In this document: one piece after another, positions 6,337 to 10,706 of the stretch
Layout: each line of letters begins with the position of its first letter
How positions within the stretch are numbered: position 1 is the stretch's first letter
Assembly (NCBI GenBank): GCA_964370795.1
Contig: CAYJME010000106.1
Coordinates: 1-10,706 of the forward strand
Reading direction: 5' to 3'
Length of the DNA stretch: 10,706 nucleotides
Origin: JAHFOW01 sp964370795
Lineage (GTDB): Bacteria; Planctomycetota; Brocadiia; Brocadiales; Brocadiaceae
Made by a program: the position numbers and the translations under genes
Notes under the pieces: generated by a model
What the model was told of the DNA's origin: nothing
The model's input: the letters and a program-made list of their open reading frames with translations, nothing else
Database searches by the model: none

Positions 6337-8025
6337 ATGGTTTCAAGTTCTTGGTTCAGAAGGCATCAAAAGACAGTTTATATCGTGATGATCTTTGCCA
6401 TGTTTGTATGGGGCATTAGTTATTCTGTTATGGAATTAATCCCCAAGAAGCCTATCGGCAGGATTTTGGGAAGAAAGATTACGCAGAACGAATTTGCCGA
6501 TATGGTAAGCCGTTGGCAAAGATTATTCTTTTCTCAGGCAAAAGAGTCAGTTGTTTCTTTAGTTTGGAAACAGCTCATGTTTGTAGAAGAGGCAAAAAAG
6601 ATGGGGCTTGTGGTAACCAACCAGGAACTCGAAGAGGGTCTCCAGCGTCTTGGTTTTCAAATCTTCGGCGGACAGGAGAATATTAACCGTTACATGCTCA
6701 TTCAATTCCTTTGCAGCAATTTCAGGCTGAATCAGGAACAGATTGCACGAACCTTGCAAGAAGCGCTCCTGGTTGAGAAACTTGACGGTTTGATGAGGTC
6801 TTCGATAAAGACGACTTCTGACGAACTATGGCAGAGATACTCGATGGAGAATGAACAGGTAAAATTCAAGGCCGTTACCTTAAAGGCAAAGGATTTTCTG
6901 GATTTGGTTAATGTAACAGAGGATGAAATTCGTGATTTTTATGAAAAATATAAAAATACGGCTCGTAATCCTGAATCTGGGAATCCCGGGTATAAATATC
7001 CTGAAATGGTAAAAGTAGAGTGTTTGATAGCAAAGTATGATGATATGGAAAAACTGGTTTCTGTTTCAGAAGAAGAGATGAAGAAATACTATGAAGATAA
7101 TAAAGAAACACAATTTAAGATTACAGCAGAGCAAAAGCCGGAAGAAAAGAAACCCGTGATCACCTATAAACCATTTACAGAGGTAAAGATGGATATCCAG
7201 AAGACGCTTTTACGGCAAAAGGCAATGGAAAAGGTTGCTGAACTTACAACGAAGGCAGATGAGGAAATTTACGAAACGATGGATAAGGCAGAACGACCGA
7301 GTTTTAAAGACATTGCAAATAGGTGTAAACTGTTGTATGCGATTCCAAAAGGTAAAAAATCGGGGAGTGAGTTCCTTTCTGAAGATGACCTCACTGAGGT
7401 ATTTCCTGGCTCAGGTCAGCTTGTACAGGTATCGTTTGGCAGGGATAAGTTTGAACCATCCACACCTCTTGATTTTGTAGAAGGCAAGTTGATTTTACAG
7501 GTTATTGATAAGAAACCCGCCGCTGCTCCACCCTTGGAAGAGATACGAAACGAGGTAATGAATGACCTTAAAATGGAAAAGGGATTGCTTAAGGCAAAAG
7601 AAATAGCGGAGAAGTATGCTGGGGCTACCAGCGTACCTACCTTCGATGAAGTTATGAAGTCTATTAAGGCTGAGTATCCGCAAAAGAATATTTCTGCCTG
7701 TGAGACAGGATATATTAACCGTCCGATAAAAGTATTTAATAAGGACTCGCGATATATTGAAGCGCTGAAAGAAGACCGCCCCAATGTGGCAAGGAAGGCA
7801 TTCGAGTTAAAAACAGGCCAATGGGGAGTTGCTATGGAAACATCAGGAGAAAAGGCGTGTTATATAATAAGCCTGGTTGAGAAGAAACAGGCTGATAAAG
7901 CGGCATTTGAAAAAGACAAAGAAAATGTGGCTAAGCGGTATGCGTATGAAAAACAAGAGGCATTTATGACTGAATGGCAGAATGATTTGGGCAAACATGT
8001 GGAGGTATATACCAGATTTCAGTAA
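6337..8025 (+). CDS. SurA/PpiD-like membrane-anchored periplasmic folding factor, parvulin motifs degenerate
   Basis: This 562-residue protein has a short basic N-terminus (SSWFRRHQK), one membrane segment at about residues 13-33, and a long hydrophilic region expected outside the inner membrane, as in PpiD. The region after the anchor (about 40-200) resembles the SurA/PpiD N-terminal chaperone domain, with the typical opening GRILGRKITQNEFADMV. Two later stretches look like PpiD-type segments: LILQVIDKKPAAAPPLEEIR at about residue 385, and AFELKTGQWGVAMETSGEKA near the C-terminus. I cannot find the GG-containing core of an active parvulin prolyl isomerase, so it may act as a chaperone only. 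A strong ribosome-binding site (GAGGGGG, 6328-6334) lies just before the ATG. It is probably cotranscribed with ribF, 21 bases downstream. With htrA nearby it suggests envelope protein quality control. The family call is by overall architecture and is less sure than for its neighbours. Confidence 0.75.
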   Translation: MVSSSWFRRHQKTVYIVMIFAMFVWGISYSVMELIPKKPIGRILGRKITQNEFADMVSRWQRLFFSQAKESVVSLVWKQLMFVEEAKKMGLVVTNQELEEGLQRLGFQIFGGQENINRYMLIQFLCSNFRLNQEQIARTLQEALLVEKLDGLMRSSIKTTSDELWQRYSMENEQVKFKAVTLKAKDFLDLVNVTEDEIRDFYEKYKNTARNPESGNPGYKYPEMVKVECLIAKYDDMEKLVSVSEEEMKKYYEDNKETQFKITAEQKPEEKKPVITYKPFTEVKMDIQKTLLRQKAMEKVAELTTKADEEIYETMDKAERPSFKDIANRCKLLYAIPKGKKSGSEFLSEDDLTEVFPGSGQLVQVSFGRDKFEPSTPLDFVEGKLILQVIDKKPAAAPPLEEIRNEVMNDLKMEKGLLKAKEIAEKYAGATSVPTFDEVMKSIKAEYPQKNISACETGYINRPIKVFNKDSRYIEALKEDRPNVARKAFELKTGQWGVAMETSGEKACYIISLVEKKQADKAAFEKDKENVAKRYAYEKQEAFMTEWQNDLGKHVEVYTRFQ

Positions 8026-8046
8026 AAAGCTTTTTGAGTAAACACT

Positions 8047-8985
8047 TTGGAAACAATTTATGGCATAAAGAAATTAACAAGACCTCTTCATTACCCCGTT
8101 GCAACCATTGGCATGTTTGATGGTGTACACGAGGGCCATCAAAAGATAATTGAGTGCGTCAAACATCATGCTATGAAAGAAAAGGGGATGTCGGTCATAA
8201 TTACCTTTGACCGACATCCCAAAAATCTCCTTGAAAACAGACCGCCTTCCTTTATTACTTCCTTAGAACATCGATTGTCGTTGTTTGAACGCCTGGGAGT
8301 AGACATTTCTGTTGTCCTCCATTTCAACCAGGAGCTTGCTCAGATGGGTGCCGAGGATTTTATACGTGAGATATTAGTTTCCTGGCTGGATGTTAAATGT
8401 GTTATCCTCGGATTTAATTGTCATTTTGGGAAAAACCGGGAAGGAAACATAACGCTCGTCCGGACCCTGGCTGACACGTACGGTTATACGGTATATGAAT
8501 GCCCGCCTGTGATATATCGTGGTCAGATAATCAGCAGTACGGCTATTCGAAAGGCCATTTTGGGCGGCAATCTGGAAAAAGCAGAAGGAATGCTTGGTCG
8601 GCCTGTTTCTATCCTTGGGACGGTGGTAAAAAGGGTTGGGAGAGGGACAACGTTGGGTTACCCTACGGCAAATCTGAATTTACATCATGAAGTAAGACCG
8701 CCTCGGGGTGTTTACGGCACAAAGGTTCGGTTGGCCGGGAGAGACTACCTGGCATTGACCAATATCGGGTTGCGGCCTACATTTGAAAAAGAACCGCTGA
8801 GCAGTGAGGACGAAACGCTGGAAATCGAAGTACATATCCTTGATTTTCATGGTAACCTCTATGGATATGACCTCGAAGTGCAATTCCTCTTTAAGATTCG
8901 GGATGAAATTTTATTTAAGTCTGCCGACGATCTCAGGGCGCAAATTGAAAAAGATAAAGAAGCGCTTATCAAGAGTTATCGATAA
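8047..8985 (+). CDS. ribF: Bifunctional riboflavin kinase / FAD synthetase
   Basis: This enzyme phosphorylates riboflavin to FMN and then adenylylates FMN to FAD. The 312-residue length is normal for the family. The N-terminal nucleotidyltransferase domain shows FDGVHEGH (24-31, the HxGH-type site), GFNCHFGKNREGN (122-134) and ISSTAIR (162-168). The C-terminal riboflavin kinase domain shows GRGTTLGYPTANL (198-210), PRGVYG (219-224), TNIGLRPTF (238-246) and the acidic LEIEVHILDF segment. The start is a TTG at 8047-8049. It is the only usable start, because an in-frame TGA lies at 8035-8037, and its ribosome-binding site is weak (GAG at 8036-8038). This fits translation coupled to the upstream gene, which ends 21 bases before. 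FAD and FMN made here would supply flavoproteins in general, such as the flavoprotein partner of the SdhB encoded at the window end. Confidence 0.96.
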   Translation: METIYGIKKLTRPLHYPVATIGMFDGVHEGHQKIIECVKHHAMKEKGMSVIITFDRHPKNLLENRPPSFITSLEHRLSLFERLGVDISVVLHFNQELAQMGAEDFIREILVSWLDVKCVILGFNCHFGKNREGNITLVRTLADTYGYTVYECPPVIYRGQIISSTAIRKAILGGNLEKAEGMLGRPVSILGTVVKRVGRGTTLGYPTANLNLHHEVRPPRGVYGTKVRLAGRDYLALTNIGLRPTFEKEPLSSEDETLEIEVHILDFHGNLYGYDLEVQFLFKIRDEILFKSADDLRAQIEKDKEALIKSYR

Positions 8986-9037
8986 CCGTTTTTTTACGTC
9001 ACTTATACCTTCAGGTTTGAGTCTATGCAAGAATATC

Positions 9038-9193
9038 AAGGCTAATGAGTCTGTGCAAAAAGTCGAGTTTTAGGTGTCGTTGCGAGCGAAGCGAAGCAAT
9101 CTTTCCCTCATTATAATAATTCCAGGAGATTGCTTCGGAAAAAACCCTCGCAATGACACGATGATTGACTTTTTGCACAACCTCTAATGCCTT
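9038..9193 (+). repeat. Dispersed intergenic repeat, full palindromic copy B
   Basis: This is an imperfect palindrome of about 156 bases. The paired arms are GTGCAAAAAGTC (9053-9064) with GACTTTTTGCAC (9167-9178), GTGTCGTTGCGAG (9074-9086) with CTCGCAATGACAC (9147-9159; one G-U pair), and GAAGCAATCT (9093-9102) with AGATTGCTTC (9127-9136). The weaker outer arms extend to AAGGC at 9038 and GCCTT at 9193. It has the look of the widespread repeats built on 'CATTGCGAGCGAAGCGAAGCAATC' type sequence. A truncated inverted copy lies at 3579-3677. It lies between the convergent genes ribF and LOG. Two further 6-bp hairpins lie in 9181-9216, and nothing else is recognised in 8986-9235. Confidence 0.85.
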
Positions 9194-9235
9194 GAGTTAT
9201 AGAGGGGCAACTCTATCGACCTTTGCGGTAGGTTT

Positions 9236-9847
9236 TTATGTTTCTTTCCAGTTGATAACTTTTGGAATGTGCTCAGCTGGTCTGTGGCGAATGAGCAATG
9301 ACAGGAGTTCACTGGGGTCTTGTGATGTGATCATGAGCTGCTGGTGTTTTGGTTTTATGAATCCTTCCCGGAGTATATGCTCTATAAATTTAAAAAACAA
9401 ATCAAAATAACCATCCACATTCAGGATGCCAATTGGCTTTGTATGGAGTCCCAGTTGCGCCCAGGTGACAACCTCAAAAAACTCTTCAAAGGTGCCAAAA
9501 CCGCCAGGCATTGCAATGAAGCCGTCGGATAGTTCCGCCATGAGCGCGTTTCGTTCGTGCATACTCGATACTATGCGAAGTTCTGTCAACCCATAGTGGG
9601 CTAACTCTTTATTAAAAAGGGCCTGCGGAAGCACGCCAATAACTTCTCCCTGTTTCTCCAAAACGGCATCAGCAATAGCACCCATTAAGCCGACGCTTCC
9701 CCCACCGTAGACAAGCCCCATACCATGAGAGGCAATTGCCTTACCGAGTTGCTGGGCAGCATTTCTATAAGATGAACGCATGCCATGGTTGGAGCCACAA
9801 AATACACAGATACGTTTTTTTTGATTAACAGGAAGGGCTTTGGTCAT
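9236..9847 (-). CDS. LOG-family protein (predicted cytokinin riboside 5'-monophosphate phosphoribohydrolase)
   Basis: This 203-residue Rossmann-fold protein belongs to the LOG family, whose characterised members cleave the N-glycosidic bond of nucleoside 5'-monophosphates, releasing a base and ribose 5-phosphate. The signature PGGFGTFEE is at residues 114-122. Other family landmarks are ICVFCGSNHG (13-22), GLVYGGGSVGLMG (44-56), and MHERNALMAELSDGF (96-110) with the conserved Arg99. The usual MHERKA-type lysine is Asn100 here. In bacteria the substrate is often AMP-like and the physiological role is uncertain, so plant-hormone synthesis should not be assumed. The ATG at 9847 has no visible Shine-Dalgarno sequence and lies about nine bases from the predicted transcription start. 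The gene is convergent with ribF. Confidence 0.93.
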   Translation of the reverse strand: MTKALPVNQKKRICVFCGSNHGMRSSYRNAAQQLGKAIASHGMGLVYGGGSVGLMGAIADAVLEKQGEVIGVLPQALFNKELAHYGLTELRIVSSMHERNALMAELSDGFIAMPGGFGTFEEFFEVVTWAQLGLHTKPIGILNVDGYFDLFFKFIEHILREGFIKPKHQQLMITSQDPSELLSLLIRHRPAEHIPKVINWKET

Positions 9848-9862
9848 GTAAAATCGTATTGA

Positions 9863-9891
9863 AGTATACGCTCATAGAGGGTTTAAGTCAG
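9863..9891 (-). promoter_or_regulatory. Predicted promoter of the LOG gene
   Basis: On the - strand CTGACT (9886-9891, four of six matches to TTGACA) is followed after 17 bases by TATACT (9863-9868, five of six matches to TATAAT). Transcription would begin near 9856, only about nine bases before the ATG at 9847. The call rests on motif match only. Confidence 0.45.
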
Positions 9892-9907
9892 GTTTTCAGC
9901 TACTTTT

Positions 9908-9940
9908 TATGTAGTGCGAAGTGGAGCTTCGCACTACATA
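9908..9940. other. Perfect 14-bp hairpin between the sdhB unit and the LOG gene
   Basis: TATGTAGTGCGAAG (9908-9921) is perfectly inverted at 9927-9940 around a five-base loop. It lies about 75 bases beyond the stop of the small gene at 10016 and about 17 bases upstream of the LOG promoter's -35 box. On the - strand the stem is followed by A-rich rather than T-rich sequence, so it is not a classical intrinsic terminator. It could be a REP-like repeat, a transcript-stabilising 3' end, or a protein-binding site. Apart from this hairpin and the promoter, 9848-10015 holds only a 12-base palindrome (9991-10002). Confidence 0.7.
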
Positions 9941-10015
9941 GAATTTCCGAAACATTCAAATTAGGCATTCGGTAACTTTTTACGGGGGTTGTATTGCAAT
10001 ACGTTCCTCTCCTGT

Positions 10016-10186
10016 TTACATCTTTATACCGGTCTTATACAGGGTATTCAAAATGTCCATGGCAAGTTGCATGGCCTGTTTTTTTGGGAGTAAAAGTTCA
10101 TAATCATCGGTATCCTCTTCGCCCTCCACAACAATTTCAATACCTTCAGCGCGTGCAACGACAACAACCTTTTTTTCCTCTTTCAT
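10016..10186 (-). CDS. Small uncharacterised protein coupled to sdhB (56 residues)
   Basis: I do not recognise this gene. It encodes 56 residues from the ATG at 10184-10186 to the TAA at 10016-10018. Its start lies three bases after the sdhB stop, and AGAAAGGA (10193-10200), inside the end of sdhB, serves as a good ribosome-binding site. This spacing strongly suggests translational coupling and a shared mRNA. The protein begins MKEEKKVVVVARAEG, continues with a beta-strand-like EIVVEGEEDTDDYEL, and ends with a probable amphipathic helix (KKQAMQLAMDILNTLY). It is acidic in the middle and has no cysteine, signal peptide or membrane segment. A compact beta-beta-alpha fold is a guess. It has no visible similarity to the SdhE flavinylation factor. 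A role connected with the SdhB complex is inference from position only. Confidence 0.75.
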   Translation of the reverse strand: MKEEKKVVVVARAEGIEIVVEGEEDTDDYELLLPKKQAMQLAMDILNTLYKTGIKM

Positions 10187-10189
10187 ACA

Positions 10190-10706
10190 TTATCCTTTCT
10201 TTGAAATAGTGTTTTTAATAATTTCCCTTTTCAAATGAGCGATTGAGCCACTCGGATTCAAATCCTTAGGACATACTTCCTGACAATTAAAAACCGTATG
10301 GCATCGCCATACGCCATGTTCGTTATTCACCAGAGCCAGACGTTCCTCCCGTGCATTATCACGCGTATCGGATACAAAACGGTCCAGATTGAGAAAGGAC
10401 ATAGGTCCCAGATACTTTTCATGTGAAGCGGTAACAGGACACGATGAATGGCAACAGGCGCATAAAACACAATCAACCAGGACATCGATCTTTGCCCTTT
10501 CTTCCTGGCTTTGGATTTGTTCCCCCTTCTCCGGGAAGGGTTTTCCTGGTATCAAATATGGTTTAATGTATTCATATTTTTCCCAGAATGGTCTCATATC
10601 GACAAAGAGATCCTTGAGAATGGCCATGTGGGAAAGGGGGCGAATCGTTATGATGTCCGAATTGAGTTTCGAAACCAGGGTTTTACAGGACAGCCGATAT
10701 TTACCA
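10190..10706 (-). CDS. sdhB: Succinate dehydrogenase/fumarate reductase iron-sulfur subunit (5' end outside window)
   Basis: This subunit passes electrons between the flavoprotein subunit and the membrane quinone site, linking succinate/fumarate conversion to the respiratory chain. The frame is open to the window edge. The in-frame ATG at 10627 is internal, because the upstream codons read GKYRLSCKTLVSKL and so on, family-typical sequence around the end of the 2Fe-2S domain. The 4Fe-4S/3Fe-4S domain shows CVLCACCHSSCP and CHTVFNCQEVCPKDLNP, close to the patterns of E. coli SdhB. The fragment also has the family's GPMSFLNLDRFVSDTRD region, and it ends at the TAA in 10190-10192. The flavoprotein and membrane subunits would have to lie upstream, outside the window. 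Whether the complex works as a dehydrogenase or a fumarate reductase cannot be decided here, although the second cysteine motif is more SdhB-like. Confidence 0.95.
   Translation of the reverse strand, partial: GKYRLSCKTLVSKLNSDIITIRPLSHMAILKDLFVDMRPFWEKYEYIKPYLIPGKPFPEKGEQIQSQEERAKIDVLVDCVLCACCHSSCPVTASHEKYLGPMSFLNLDRFVSDTRDNAREERLALVNNEHGVWRCHTVFNCQEVCPKDLNPSGSIAHLKREIIKNTISKKG

Noticed and set aside
8970..8996. GTTATCGATAAC palindrome followed by a T-run at the end of ribF, as a possible terminator
   Set aside because: A hairpin would have only a four-base AT-rich stem around TCGA. It is too weak to call, though the T-run is real.
9181..9237. Small hairpins (CCTCTA/TAGAGG, ATAGAG/CTCTAT, ACCT/AGGT with T-run) as terminators of ribF or LOG
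   Set aside because: Stems of four to six bases, mutually exclusive, mostly without a T-run in the needed direction. They are noted within the repeat entry only.
9236..9847. Lysine decarboxylase
   Set aside because: LOG proteins are often mislabelled this way. The PGGxGTxxE motif and length identify the LOG phosphoribohydrolase family.
9991..10002. GTATTGCAATAC perfect 12-base palindrome
   Set aside because: Short, isolated, and not placed at a promoter I can identify. A palindrome this short can arise by chance in 10 kb.

Overview
The window reads as a chromosomal segment of a Gram-negative bacterium with moderate-to-low GC. Its genes are an HtrA/Do protease, a membrane-anchored SurA/PpiD-like folding factor and an SdhB-type iron-sulfur protein. 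The gene style and the dispersed intergenic repeats remind me of anammox planctomycetes (Brocadiales). That placement is an impression and no marker in the window proves it. I see no rRNA, tRNA, CRISPR array, transposase or phage gene.

Layout. (1) On the + strand, bases 1-771 hold the C-terminal half of an HtrA/Do protease with two PDZ domains. A GAF-PAS-PAS-GGDEF-EAL cyclic-di-GMP protein follows, with its stop at 3461. Its reading frame continues upstream of the first canonical ATG (963) as a coiled coil, and only non-AUG start codons are available there. (2) Bases 3462-3756 lie between convergent genes and are filled by a small palindromic element and a truncated copy of a dispersed repeat. 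(3) topA (DNA topoisomerase I, four C-terminal zinc ribbons) lies on the - strand at 3757-6069. It is divergent from a two-gene + strand unit: a SurA/PpiD-like protein (6337-8025) and ribF (8047-8985). The divergent gap holds two good sigma-70-like promoters, back to back. (4) Bases 8986-9235 are again between convergent genes and hold the full palindromic copy of the same dispersed repeat, in the opposite orientation. (5) On the - strand lie a LOG-family phosphoribohydrolase (9236-9847) with its own promoter and almost no leader, a perfect 14-bp hairpin, a 56-codon small gene (10016-10186), and the 3' part of a succinate dehydrogenase/fumarate reductase iron-sulfur subunit (10190 to the window edge). 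The small gene starts three bases after the sdhB stop.

The genes are mostly housekeeping: envelope protein quality control (HtrA, PpiD-like), c-di-GMP signalling, DNA supercoiling, flavin cofactor synthesis (RibF makes FMN and FAD) and succinate/fumarate redox chemistry. The chromosome here alternates convergent and divergent pairs. Both convergent gaps carry the same repeat family, and the divergent gap carries promoters instead. I found no clearly new multi-gene system. The items most worth following are the inverted repeat pair bracketing topA-ppiD-ribF, the non-AUG start of the GGDEF-EAL gene, the small gene coupled to sdhB, and the near-leaderless LOG gene.
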